Source: Microbacterium sp. Yaish 1 (GTDB lineage: Bacteria; Actinomycetota; Actinomycetes; Actinomycetales; Microbacteriaceae). Taken from it: DNA of 64,000 nt. Both the position numbers and the translations under genes were made by a program. The DNA lies in the NCBI RefSeq assembly GCF_002245215.1, contig NZ_NPMR01000002.1, forward strand, positions 1,343,557 to 1,407,556. Direction: 5' to 3'. How positions within the stretch are numbered: position 1 is the first letter of the stretch; every line of letters starts with the position of its first letter. Of the stretch, positions 49,609 through 57,779 are shown in pieces. The notes beneath the pieces are model-generated. The model had not been told where the DNA came from, did no database searches, and worked only from the letters and a program-made list of their open reading frames with translations.

Positions 49609-49672
49609 GTCGAGTCGCCGAGAAGTGCGGGTGCGAGACCCCTCGTACACGCACAGTCTGGCGACTCGTCGA
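49609..49672. repeat. Palindromic repeat A, copy 2
   Basis: Ends GTCGAGTCGCC and GGCGACTCG; the core has AAGTGCGGGT and a compensating GCACAGTCT, as in copies 1 and 3 but with changed bases. Confidence 0.75.
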
Positions 49673-49709
49673 GGATGGCCGCGGGCCGGATGTGCCGGAT
49701 GTGCCGGAT

Positions 49710-49766
49710 ACAGGCTGAACTTCGGTTCGATCCAACGAGCGACCCGGATCCCGCCGCTCAGCCTGT
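49710..49766. repeat. Palindromic repeat B, copy 2
   Basis: 57 bp, the same length as copy 1, with the same perfect 9-bp ends ACAGGCTGA/TCAGCCTGT and a shared CCCGGAT..CCG core. Confidence 0.8.
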
Positions 49767-49819
49767 CGGCGGGACCCGACGCTCAGCTGCCTCAGCCCCC
49801 ACTCCAGCCCAGCCCCGCC

Positions 49820-49881
49820 GTCGACTCGCCAAGAACGGCGGGTCCGGAGACCCTGACACCCGCAGTTTGTGGCGACTCGAC
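49820..49881. repeat. Palindromic repeat A, copy 3
   Basis: 62 bp with ends GTCGACTCGCC and GGCGACTCGAC (one mismatch) and the GCGGGTCCGG core of copy 1. Confidence 0.8.
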
Positions 49882-49910
49882 GGAGACCGGCGACGGGGAC
49901 CGGCGGCGGG

Positions 49911-50873
49911 TCAGGCCTCGGGCTCGCCGGAGATCAGGGCGCGCAGCCAGTCGCGCGCCTCGACGAAGACGTCGTCGGAGTAGCGCTGCGGGTAGCGGAC
50001 GATCGCGCGGTCGGCTCGGGGGTACGACCCGAGGAACAGCACCTTCGGGCTGAAGCGCCGCACGCCCATGAGGGCGTCGGCCATGCGCTCGTCGGCGACG
50101 TGGCCGTCGGCGTCGATGACGAACCGGTACCGTCCGAGCGCGTCGCCGATCGGCCGCGACTCGATCAGCGACAGGTTGATTCCGCGAGTCGAGAACTGCT
50201 CGAGCAGCTCGAGCAGCGCGCCGGGGTGGTCGTCGGGCAGCTCCGCGATGAGCGAGGTCTTGTCGGCCCCGGTCGGCGACGGCGGCGCGACGGTGCGGCT
50301 CACGAGGACGAATCGGGTGACCGCGTGCTCGTTGTCGCCGATGTCGGATGCCAGCAGCTCGAGGTCGTGGTGCTCGAGGATGCCGGGCGGGGCGATCGCC
50401 GCGTCGGCGTCGCTGGCCCCGTCGATGAGGCCGAGCGCGGCGGCGACGTTGCTCGCGGCGGGCAGGTGCGCGTGCTCCGGGAGGGTCTTCAGCAGCCACT
50501 GCAGGCACTGCGCGTAGGCGACCGGGTGCGCGGCGATGAGCGACACGTCCTCGATCCGCGTGCCGGGGCGCGCCACGAGCACGAAGTTCACGGGAACGAG
50601 GTACTCGCCGACGATCCGCAGACCCGGCATCGTGGCCAGCGCGTCCTGCGCCGTCGAGACGCCGCCGTCGACGGAGTTCTCGATCGCGATCATCGCGGCA
50701 TCCGAGCGTCCGTCCACGACGTCCGCGAGCGCTTCGCCGACGTTGCGCACCGACCGCCAGATCTGGTCGCGCGCCTCGGGCACCTGGGCGAGGGCGGCCT
50801 CGGTGAAGGTCCCCGCCGGCCCGAGATAGCTGTAGGTGCGGCGGGCGGGCTGGTCGTCGTGCTCGGGCGTCAC
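49911..50873 (-). CDS. pheA: Prephenate dehydratase
   Basis: 320 residues from GTG 50873. The dehydratase domain includes YSYLGPAGTFTEAAL, IENSVDGGVSTAQDAL and the catalytic Thr motif in EHAVTRFVLVSR. The C-terminal ACT domain keeps GALLELLEQFSTRGINLSLIESRP, where phenylalanine binds for feedback control. It makes phenylpyruvate in phenylalanine synthesis. The start overlaps the EamA gene stop as GTGA, so both are one transcript. Confidence 0.95.
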   Translation of the reverse strand: MTPEHDDQPARRTYSYLGPAGTFTEAALAQVPEARDQIWRSVRNVGEALADVVDGRSDAAMIAIENSVDGGVSTAQDALATMPGLRIVGEYLVPVNFVLVARPGTRIEDVSLIAAHPVAYAQCLQWLLKTLPEHAHLPAASNVAAALGLIDGASDADAAIAPPGILEHHDLELLASDIGDNEHAVTRFVLVSRTVAPPSPTGADKTSLIAELPDDHPGALLELLEQFSTRGINLSLIESRPIGDALGRYRFVIDADGHVADERMADALMGVRRFSPKVLFLGSYPRADRAIVRYPQRYSDDVFVEARDWLRALISGEPEA

Positions 50874-51766
50874 GCAACGAGCCTAGACCGGCGCACCCGC
50901 GGCACGCGCACCGTCGTCACCAGGACCCCGGCCACGAGCACGGCTCCGCCGACGATCTCGGCGGGGGCGGGGATCTGTCCGAGCAGCGCCGCAGCCGCCG
51001 CCATCGCCACGACGGGCGCCAGCAGCACCCACGGCACGACGGCGGCCGACGGGTTGCGCGCCAGCAGGCCGTTGAAGATCGCGTAGCCGACGAGCGTGCA
51101 CAGACCCGCGGTGTAGACCGTCGAGACGAGGGCGGGGATGCCGAACCCGGCGAGCCCCGCGCCGATCGCTTCCGGCCCCTCGAACACCAGCGCCAGCCCG
51201 AGCGCGGGCACCGGCACGACGAGGGCGGACCAGACGGTGAGCGAGAGCGCGCCGAGCGGTCCGCGTCCGGTGACGACGCCGGCGCGGCGGGCGATCACGT
51301 TGCCGACGGCCCACGACAGCGCGGCGCCGAGCGCGAGCACGACGGCGAGCGCCGGAGCGTCTCCCCCACGGCCGGCGGCGACGGTCGCGAGCCCGGCGAT
51401 CCCGAGGCCGACCCCGATCACCTGCCCCGGCGTGGGGCGCTCGCGCAGCACTCCGGCCGCGATGACGACGGTGAACACCGCCTGGGCCTGCATCAGCAGG
51501 GCGGCGAGCCCCGGCTGCAGTCCGAGCCCGAGCGACAGGTACAGCAGCGCGAACTGGCCGAGGCTCATGAACAACCCGACCCCGATCACCGACCCCCAGC
51601 GAGCCCGGGGCCGCGGAACCACGACCGCGAAGACGGCGACGGCGGCGAACCGGATCGCCACGAAGAGCAGGGGCGGGATGCCGGCCATGCCCCAGTCGAT
51701 GACGAGGAAGTTGAACCCCCACAGGGCCGCCACCGCAGCCGCCAGGATCATGTCGCGTCGAGTCAC
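50870..51766 (-). CDS. EamA-family (DMT) transporter
   Basis: 298 residues from GTG 51766, with about ten membrane helices in two EamA repeats: ILAAAVAALWGFNFLVIDWGM starts the first, and ALGAALSWAVGNVIARRAG starts the second. Members export amino acids and metabolites; YdeD/RhaT-like proteins are near relatives. A divergent LysR gene and a palindrome in the 73-bp gap point to LysR control. The link to pheA may mean export of an aromatic compound, but this is conjecture. Confidence 0.88.
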   Translation of the reverse strand: MTRRDMILAAAVAALWGFNFLVIDWGMAGIPPLLFVAIRFAAVAVFAVVVPRPRARWGSVIGVGLFMSLGQFALLYLSLGLGLQPGLAALLMQAQAVFTVVIAAGVLRERPTPGQVIGVGLGIAGLATVAAGRGGDAPALAVVLALGAALSWAVGNVIARRAGVVTGRGPLGALSLTVWSALVVPVPALGLALVFEGPEAIGAGLAGFGIPALVSTVYTAGLCTLVGYAIFNGLLARNPSAAVVPWVLLAPVVAMAAAAALLGQIPAPAEIVGGAVLVAGVLVTTVRVPRVRRSRLVA

Positions 51767-51800
51767 GAGGCTCAGTCCACCGCGCCGGACGATCAACGAC

Positions 51801-51811
51801 AAGCAATGCTT
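51801..51811. promoter_or_regulatory. Putative LysR box
   Basis: The 11-bp perfect palindrome AAGCAaTGCTT, inside ACAAGCAATGCTTTGT, lies midway in the divergent gap. LysR proteins typically bind such T-N11-A-like dyads next to their own gene. Confidence 0.4.
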
Positions 51812-51839
51812 TGTCCCCTTGAATCGGTAGCATCGCTTC

Positions 51840-52766
51840 ATGATCGATCTGGATGCCGTCCACTCGCTGCGGACCGTCGCACGGGAAGGCAGCGTCGCGG
51901 CGGCGGCATCCGCTCTGGGGTTCACGCCCTCGGCGGTATCGCAGCAGATCAAGCGCCTCGAGCGCGAGACCGGTGTCGCGCTGCTCGAACGGGTCGGCCG
52001 CGGTGTCGCGCTCACGGCGGCCGGGACGCAGCTCGTCGTCGGGTCGACCCCGATCCTCGCCGACCTCGAGCGACTGCGCGCCGATCTTCACGCCGGCGTG
52101 GGCGCGGACGACGACGGCCGAGTCACCGGCGAGCTGCGCCTCGCCGCGTTCTCGACCGTCGTGCGCGGGCTGCTCGCTCCCGTGCTCGTGGAGCTCGCGG
52201 GCGCCCACCCCGACCTGCGTCTGCCCGTGCGGGAGAGCGAGCCGTGGGAGACGGTGGCGCTCGTCGCCTCCGGCCAGCGCGACCTCGGCATCGTGCATCA
52301 GTGGGGCGGCGTCGCGCTGGCGATCCCCGAGAACCTCGTCGTCACTCCGCTGTTCACGGATGTCGCCGACGTCATCCTCCATCGCGACCATCCGCTCGCC
52401 GGCCGCGAGGTTCTGCGCCCGGCCGACCTCGCGCGCGAGCAGTGGGTCGCGACCTTCGACACGACCATCTGCCGCCAGTGGCTGCGGCGGCTGTTCGACG
52501 GCGTCGGCGGGGCGCCCCGGGTGCTGTACGAGTCGATGGAGTTCGAGAACCACCTCGAGCTCGCCCGAACCGGAGCCGTCGTCGCGCTCGTGCCGCGTCT
52601 GGGCCGCGGCGACCTCGGGCCCGACCTCGTCGCCGTGCCGACGGCAGCTCCCGCGTCGACGCGCGACATCTCCGCGGTGCACCGGCGCTCGCAGGCCGAC
52701 TCCCCCGCGCTCCGCGCGGTCCTCACCGCGCTGCTCGCCGCCACGAACGCGCAGGATCGGCCGTGA
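51840..52766 (+). CDS. LysR-family transcriptional regulator
   Basis: 308 residues. The HTH is [59 protein letters not shown]. The effector domain starts at about 92 ([25 protein letters not shown]). It diverges from the EamA transporter, the common arrangement for a LysR activator of an exporter. Confidence 0.92.
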   Translation: MIDLDAVHSLRTVAREGSVAAAASALGFTPSAVSQQIKRLERETGVALLERVGRGVALTAAGTQLVVGSTPILADLERLRADLHAGVGADDDGRVTGELRLAAFSTVVRGLLAPVLVELAGAHPDLRLPVRESEPWETVALVASGQRDLGIVHQWGGVALAIPENLVVTPLFTDVADVILHRDHPLAGREVLRPADLAREQWVATFDTTICRQWLRRLFDGVGGAPRVLYESMEFENHLELARTGAVVALVPRLGRGDLGPDLVAVPTAAPASTRDISAVHRRSQADSPALRAVLTALLAATNAQDRP

Positions 52767-52818
52767 GTGCCGTGTCAATCCGTCACCGCCGCGCCCGGAA
52801 ACGGGCAGACTAAGCACC

Positions 52819-54459
52819 ATGAGCCGTGCAGGAGCGCCCGCAGAAGCATCCGACCTCATCGACATCGATGAGCTGATCGCCGCCTACTACGACCGGAAGC
52901 CGGATGCCGCGGTCCCCGGGCAGCGCGTCGCGTTCGGCACGAGCGGCCACCGCGGTTCGTCGCTGTCGACGAGCTTCAACGAGGATCACATCCTCGCCAC
53001 CACCCAGGCGATCGTCGACTACCGGCGCGCGCAGGGCATCGAAGGACCCCTCTTCCTCGGTCGCGACACGCACGGACTGTCGCTTCCCGCCGAGCGCAGC
53101 GCCATCGAGGTGCTCGTCGCGAACGGCGTCGACGTGCGGGTCGACTCCCGCGACTCGTGGGTGCCGACGCCCGCGCTCAGCCACGCGATCCTGACCTACA
53201 ACCGGGGGCGCGCGCTCGACGACGCGGGCCGCGCCGACGGCATCGTCGTGACGCCCTCGCACAACCCGCCGCGCGACGGGGGCTTCAAGTACAACCCCCC
53301 GCACGGGGGACCTGCCGACACCGACGCGACCTCGTGGATCGCCGACCGCGCGAATGAGCTCATCGCCGCCGGCCTGGAGGGCGTGCACCGCACCCGTCAC
53401 GCCGACATCGACCTCGACGCGCTCGGCCAGTACGACTTCCGCGACGCGTACGTGCGCGACCTCGCCACGATCATCGACGTCGACGCGATCAAAGCGTCGG
53501 GCGTGCGCATCGGGGCCGACCCGCTGGGCGGCGCCTCGGTGGAGTACTGGGCGCTCATCGCCGAGGTCTACGGTCTCGACCTGACGGTCGTGAACCCCGA
53601 GGTCGACCCGACCTGGAAGTTCATGACGCTCGACTGGGACGAGAAGATCCGCATGGACCCGTCGTCGCCCTCGGCGATGGCCGCGCTCGTGGCGCGCCGC
53701 GACGAGTACGACATCCTCACCGGCAACGACGCCGACGCCGACCGCCACGGCATCGTGACGCCCGACGCCGGGCTGATGAACCCGAACCACTACCTCGCCG
53801 TCGCGATCGACTATCTCTTCGCGAACCGCCCCGGCTGGCCGGCGGATGCCGCGGTCGGCAAGACCCTCGTCTCGTCGATGATCATCGACCGCGTGGCCGA
53901 GTCGCTCGGCCGCGAGCTGCGCGAGGTTCCCGTGGGCTTCAAGTGGTTCGTGCCGGGTCTGCTCGACGGCTCCGTCGCCTTCGGCGGCGAGGAGTCGGCG
54001 GGGGCGTCGTTCCTGCGCAAGGACGGCAGCGTGTGGACGACCGACAAGGACGGCATCCTGCTGTGCCTGCTCGCCGCGGAGATCCTCGCGGTCACCGGCA
54101 AGACCCCCTCGCAGCGCTACGCCGAGCTGGAGGCCCAGTTCGGAGCGTCGGCCTACCAGCGGGTGGACGCCGCGGCGACGCCCGAGCAGAAGGCCGCACT
54201 CGGCAAGCTGTCGGGCGACGCCGTGACGGCCACCGAGCTGGCGGGCGAGCCGATCACGGCGAAGCTCTCGCACGCGCCGGGCAACGGTGCAGCGATCGGC
54301 GGCCTCAAGGTGCAGACCGAGCACGCGTGGTTCGCCGCGCGCCCCTCGGGCACCGAGGACGTCTACAAGCTCTACGCCGAGAGCCTGCGCGGACCCGAGC
54401 ACCTCGCCGAGGTGCAGGCCGAGGCCCGTGCCGTGGTCTCGGCCGCGCTCGGCGCCTGA
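52819..54459 (+). CDS. pgm: Phosphoglucomutase (alpha-D-glucose phosphate-specific)
   Basis: 546 residues from ATG 52819, the Pgm length. [10 protein letters not shown] is near the N terminus; the active-site phosphoserine is in [18 protein letters not shown]; the Mg loop is [11 protein letters not shown]; the sugar-binding loop is GGEESAGAS; the phosphate loop is [11 protein letters not shown]. It interconverts glucose 1- and 6-phosphate, feeding UDP-glucose and glycan synthesis. Confidence 0.97.
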   Translation: MSRAGAPAEASDLIDIDELIAAYYDRKPDAAVPGQRVAFGTSGHRGSSLSTSFNEDHILATTQAIVDYRRAQGIEGPLFLGRDTHGLSLPAERSAIEVLVANGVDVRVDSRDSWVPTPALSHAILTYNRGRALDDAGRADGIVVTPSHNPPRDGGFKYNPPHGGPADTDATSWIADRANELIAAGLEGVHRTRHADIDLDALGQYDFRDAYVRDLATIIDVDAIKASGVRIGADPLGGASVEYWALIAEVYGLDLTVVNPEVDPTWKFMTLDWDEKIRMDPSSPSAMAALVARRDEYDILTGNDADADRHGIVTPDAGLMNPNHYLAVAIDYLFANRPGWPADAAVGKTLVSSMIIDRVAESLGRELREVPVGFKWFVPGLLDGSVAFGGEESAGASFLRKDGSVWTTDKDGILLCLLAAEILAVTGKTPSQRYAELEAQFGASAYQRVDAAATPEQKAALGKLSGDAVTATELAGEPITAKLSHAPGNGAAIGGLKVQTEHAWFAARPSGTEDVYKLYAESLRGPEHLAEVQAEARAVVSAALGA

Positions 54460-54464
54460 AGGGG

Positions 54465-54567
54465 CATCCTCGCATCACACCCAATGCACGGCCGAGCGCC
54501 GCGTGCACGACCTTCGAGCGCGAGCAGGCCGTGCTCTCGCGGAGAAGTCGTTCACTCGGCGCGCGAG
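54465..54567. repeat. Dispersed intergenic repeat, family C, copy 1
   Basis: 103 bp between convergent pgm and marR-type genes, aligned almost throughout with the copy at 56101. Hairpin GCACGaCCT (54505-54513)/AGGCCGTGC (54526-54534) has one mismatch. Confidence 0.75.
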
Positions 54568-54575
54568 TGCGGTGG

Positions 54576-55070
54576 TCAGGTCTGACGACGGCGGGATGCC
54601 GAACGCGGCGGCGCCGAGCGCAGATGCGTCGTCACGCTGCCGAGGATGCGCGCGAGGTCGGCGGCATCCGCGTCCGACAGCGGCGCGAACAGCAGCCGAT
54701 GCACCGTCTCGATGTGACCGGGAAACACAGCGGCGAGCACATCGCGCCCCGCACCCGTCAGGGCGACCACCGTGCTGCGCTCGTCGTCGACGGACGGTGA
54801 CCGCGTGACGTATCCGCGCTGCTCGAGCAGCGTGGCCTGGTAGGTCAGTCCGCTGCGGCTGTACACCACCCCGTCGGCGAGGTCGGTCATGCGCAGGGTG
54901 CCGCCCGGGGCGTCGTTCAGCCGCGCCAGCAGCTGGAACTGCACGTAGCTCAGGCCGCCGGCATCCTTCAGCTGCGTCTCGACGGCGGGGCGAAGCAGGC
55001 TGCCCACCTCGGTGAAGGCGAGGTAGGCCTCCAGCTGCGTCGACGTCAGGGAGCGTGGCGCGTTTGTCAT
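54576..55070 (-). CDS. MarR-family transcriptional regulator
   Basis: 164 residues. The winged helix is visible in LSYVQFQLLARLNDAPGGTLRMTDLADGVVYSRSGLTYQATLLEQRGYVTRSPSVDDERSTVVALTGAGRDVL, with the wing DDERS. It diverges from a quinone-oxidoreductase-like gene; two palindromes in the 93-bp gap are likely its sites. It probably represses both genes and is released by an electrophile, phenol or quinone (family behaviour, not shown here). Confidence 0.92.
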   Translation of the reverse strand: MTNAPRSLTSTQLEAYLAFTEVGSLLRPAVETQLKDAGGLSYVQFQLLARLNDAPGGTLRMTDLADGVVYSRSGLTYQATLLEQRGYVTRSPSVDDERSTVVALTGAGRDVLAAVFPGHIETVHRLLFAPLSDADAADLARILGSVTTHLRSAPPRSASRRRQT

Positions 55071-55089
55071 GGGCTCGATCCTACCTGTT

Positions 55090-55105
55090 GCTTCACATTC
55101 GAAGT
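55090..55105. promoter_or_regulatory. Putative MarR operator, site 1 (imperfect)
   Basis: GCTTCACATTCGAAGT matches the perfect palindrome at 55126 in 13 of 16 positions and lies near the marR-type start. Confidence 0.55.
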
Positions 55106-55125
55106 AGTGTTACGTTCCTCGTATC

Positions 55126-55141
55126 GCTTCGAATTCGAAGC
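55126..55141. promoter_or_regulatory. Putative MarR operator, site 2 (perfect)
   Basis: GCTTCGAATTCGAAGC is a perfect 16-bp palindrome, 22 bp before the oxidoreductase ATG. Its centre is 36 bp from that of site 1. Confidence 0.65.
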
Positions 55142-55163
55142 ACTTAACGCAAAGGATCACATC

Positions 55164-56093
55164 ATGAAGGCATTGCAGTTCTCTCGGACCGGTGGCCCCG
55201 ACGTCCTGGAGGTCGTCGACATCGACCGCCCCGAGCCGGCCGCGGGTCAGGTCCGCCTCCGAGTAGCCGCATCGGCGTACAACGCGGCGGACGGCGGGAT
55301 GCGCGCGGGCTTCCTCCCCATCCCGATCGAGCTGCCCCACGTGCCCGGGTACGACGTCTCCGGGCACGTCGACGCGGTCGGCCCGGACGTGACCGGCCTC
55401 GCCGTGGGCGACGCCGTCATCGCGTTCCTGCCCATGGAGAGCGACGGCGGGGCGGCGGAGTTCGTACTGGCCCCCGCCGACGCCGTGGTCGCCGCGCCCA
55501 CGAGCATCCCCCTCGCCGATGCCGCCGCGCTGCCCTCCGTCGCGCTGACCGCGTGGCAGGCTCTCTTCGACGACGGCCGCCTCGAGTCGGGCCAGCGCGT
55601 GCTGATCGTCGGCGCCGGCGGTGTCGTCGGAAAGTACGCCGTCCAGCTCGCCAAGCGCGCCGGCATCCACGTCATCGCCACCGCGAGCCCCCGCAGCCTC
55701 GACGCCGTCCGCGCCGCCGGAGCCGACCAGATCATCGACCACACCACGACCGACGTGCTGGGCGCGATCGACGGACCGGTCGACGTGCTGCTGAACCTCG
55801 CCCCGATCGAGCCCGAGCTGTTCGAGGCCTATGTCGAGGCCGTCGCCGACGGCGGCGCGGTCGTCAGCACGACGGCCTTCATGGCCACCCCGGACGACGA
55901 GGCGCGCGGCGTCCGGGCCGCGACGGTGTTCGTCCGCCGCGATCGCGACCGGCTGGCCGAGGTGGTCCGCCTCGTCGACGAGGGCGCGCTCACCGTCGAG
56001 GTCACGCGGCGCATCCCCCTCGTCGAGCTCCCCGCACTGCACGCCGAGGCGGCCGAGAGCGGCATCGCGGGCAAGGTCATCGTCCTCCCCTGA
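55164..56093 (+). CDS. NADP-dependent medium-chain oxidoreductase (quinone oxidoreductase-like, zinc-free)
   Basis: 309 residues from ATG 55164, preceded by AAAGGA. MKALQFSRTGGPDVLEVVDIDRPEPAAGQVRLRV is the usual start; VLIVGAGGVVGKYAVQLAKRAG binds the cofactor; no zinc-ligand cysteines are present. It likely reduces quinones or alkenals. A divergent MarR gene with matching operators suggests induction by such compounds. Confidence 0.88.
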   Translation: MKALQFSRTGGPDVLEVVDIDRPEPAAGQVRLRVAASAYNAADGGMRAGFLPIPIELPHVPGYDVSGHVDAVGPDVTGLAVGDAVIAFLPMESDGGAAEFVLAPADAVVAAPTSIPLADAAALPSVALTAWQALFDDGRLESGQRVLIVGAGGVVGKYAVQLAKRAGIHVIATASPRSLDAVRAAGADQIIDHTTTDVLGAIDGPVDVLLNLAPIEPELFEAYVEAVADGGAVVSTTAFMATPDDEARGVRAATVFVRRDRDRLAEVVRLVDEGALTVEVTRRIPLVELPALHAEAAESGIAGKVIVLP

Positions 56094-56100
56094 GCGATGT

Positions 56101-56208
56101 CATCCCCGCGTCGCACCCAATGCACGGCCGGGCGCCGGGTGCACGGCCTTCGAGCGCGCGCAGGCCGTGCGCTCGCGGCGAAGCCGTACGCTCGCGTCAG
56201 CGCGCGAG
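56101..56208. repeat. Dispersed intergenic repeat, family C, copy 2
   Basis: 108 bp between convergent genes, with a perfect 9-bp stem GCACGGCCT (56141-56149)/AGGCCGTGC (56162-56170) and a 12-nt loop. The last 12 bp overlap the final codons of the aldolase gene. Confidence 0.75.
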
Positions 56209-56832
56209 GAGCTCGGCCAGGCGGGGCAGCTGCGACTCGTCTTCCAGGGCAGAGCCGACGGCCACCAAGCGCACGCCGGCGTCGAGGAAGAGCCCGGCGT
56301 TCGTGGCGTCCATGCCGCCGGTCGCGACGAACCGAACCCCGGGGAACGGACCGCGGATGTGCCGGAACCAGTCCGCGCCGAGCCACTGGGCGGGGAACGC
56401 TTTCAGCCAGGTCAGCCCGAGGGCGACCGCGCGCTGCACCTCGCTCGGCGTCGCGACGCCGGGCAGGATCGGGATGCCGCGCTCCCGGGCGGCCCGGACG
56501 ACGTCGGGGTCCAGGCCCGGCGACACGACGTACGCCGCGCCGGCGTCGGCAGAGACGGCGACCTGCGCGGGCGTCAGGATCGTGCCGGCTCCCACGGCCT
56601 TGCCCCGCTCGGCACCGAGACGGGCGACCTCGCGCAGCACCCGCTCGTCCTCGTCGGTCTGCAGCGGCACCTCGACCGAGTCGATGCCCAGGTCCCAGGC
56701 GGTCGTCGCGAGGCGCACCGAGCGCTCGAGCCCCATGCCCCGAAGGATCGCCATCAGCGGGGCGCCCGCGAAGACGGCATCCAGCGCGGCGGCCTGGTCG
56801 GTGGTTGCGTGGTCGACGAAAGACGCGGTCAT
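56197..56832 (-). CDS. KDPG/KDPGal aldolase (second Eda-type aldolase)
   Basis: 211 residues from ATG 56832, overlapping the kinase stop as ATGA. The barrel carries the catalytic Glu in SVEVPLQTDED and the Schiff-base Lys in TWLKAFPAQWLG, with VRFVATGGMD closing. The VPLQT pattern is nearer to DgoA (2-oxo-3-deoxy-6-phosphogalactonate) aldolases than to the other aldolase here. It ends the unsaturated uronate operon, producing pyruvate and glyceraldehyde 3-phosphate. Confidence 0.87.
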   Translation of the reverse strand: MTASFVDHATTDQAAALDAVFAGAPLMAILRGMGLERSVRLATTAWDLGIDSVEVPLQTDEDERVLREVARLGAERGKAVGAGTILTPAQVAVSADAGAAYVVSPGLDPDVVRAARERGIPILPGVATPSEVQRAVALGLTWLKAFPAQWLGADWFRHIRGPFPGVRFVATGGMDATNAGLFLDAGVRLVAVGSALEDESQLPRLAELLAR

Positions 56833-57779
56833 GGGGAGGTCCTTTCGAACGGGATGTCGGCGACGGATGACCCCGCCGCGTCGTCGGGGAAGTCGCCCGT
56901 GGTAGCCATCGCGAGGGCGGCACGGTCGTGTCCTGCCCGCAGCCGCTCGGCGGAAGCGGCGCCCGCCAGCAGCGCCGCGAGGTAGCCGCCGGCGAACGCG
57001 TCGCCCGCTCCCACCGGCTCGACGACGTCGACGACGCGGGCGGGCTCGAACGTCCGCTCGTCGCGGGAGTACAGCGTCGCCCCCACGCCGCCGTCCTTCA
57101 CGATGAGCTGCGCCGTCTCGGGCAGGAGCTCGCGCGCAGCGTCCGCCGTCGCGGCACCCCACAACGTCTCGGCCTCGTCACGGCCGACGAAGACGATGTC
57201 GGCTCGGCGCGCGAGAGCGAGCAGCGGCGTCGCGGCGGCGTCGGCCGACCACAGCGCCGCGCGATGGTTGACGTCGAAGCTGACCGCGACGCCGGCGTCG
57301 CGGGCGCGGGCGATGACGCGGTCGAGGAACGCCGGCGCCGTGCCGCCGAGCGCGGCCGTGATTCCCGAGACGTGCACCACGGCGACGCCGTCCCACCCCA
57401 CACCGTCCGCATCGGCCTCCGAGAGCTGCGCGGCCGCCGACCCCGCCCGGTAGTACGCGACGCCGTGCCCCGGATCCTTCAGGTAGAGCCCGGTCGGGTG
57501 ATCGGCGTCGACGATGACGCTCGAGACGTCGACGCCGCGCGCACCCACCCGCGACACGACGCGCCGGCCGAGGGCGTCGTCGCCGACCCGGGAGAACCAC
57601 GCGGTGAGCTGACCGAGCGCGGCGGCGTGCGCGGCGACATTCGACTCCGCTCCCCCGGCGTCGATGCGGAACACCTCGGCGTGCTCGAGGCGCTCCGCCG
57701 CAGCCGGCGCGACCATCGCCATGGTCTCGCCCGCCGTCAGCAGCGCCCCACGCAGCACCCCCTGCACGGGCCGGCTCAC
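56829..57779 (-). CDS. kdgK: PfkB-family sugar kinase, probably 2-keto-3-deoxygluconate kinase (second copy)
   Basis: 316 residues from GTG 57779, which overlaps the kduI stop as GTGA. It has LLTAGETMAMVAP, GGAESNVAAHAAALG, AYYRAGSAAAQL and the PfkB signature VEPVGAGDAFAGGYLA with catalytic Asp. Product and substrate are taken from context: KduD yields KDG, and the next gene is a KDPG-type aldolase. Confidence 0.87.
   Translation of the reverse strand: MSRPVQGVLRGALLTAGETMAMVAPAAAERLEHAEVFRIDAGGAESNVAAHAAALGQLTAWFSRVGDDALGRRVVSRVGARGVDVSSVIVDADHPTGLYLKDPGHGVAYYRAGSAAAQLSEADADGVGWDGVAVVHVSGITAALGGTAPAFLDRVIARARDAGVAVSFDVNHRAALWSADAAATPLLALARRADIVFVGRDEAETLWGAATADAARELLPETAQLIVKDGGVGATLYSRDERTFEPARVVDVVEPVGAGDAFAGGYLAALLAGAASAERLRAGHDRAALAMATTGDFPDDAAGSSVADIPFERTSP

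Larger units (their letters stand above)
49345..49910. other. 566-bp intergenic region filled by an alternating array of two palindromic repeats
   Basis: No gene is supported. Order: A1 (49360-49421), B1 (49477-49533), A2 (49609-49672), B2 (49710-49766), A3 (49820-49881). Short simple repeats (GATGTGCCG tandem near 49690-49709) lie between. Flanking genes are convergent. Confidence 0.8.

Noticed and set aside
49345..49910. CRISPR array
   Set aside because: Repeats are imperfect palindromes of two kinds with varied loops and spacing, only 2-3 copies each; no cas genes are near.
49298..50053. Small proline/arginine-rich frames over the repeat array
   Set aside because: They pass through the palindromes and the antisense of pheA, with no ribosome-binding site or family resemblance.
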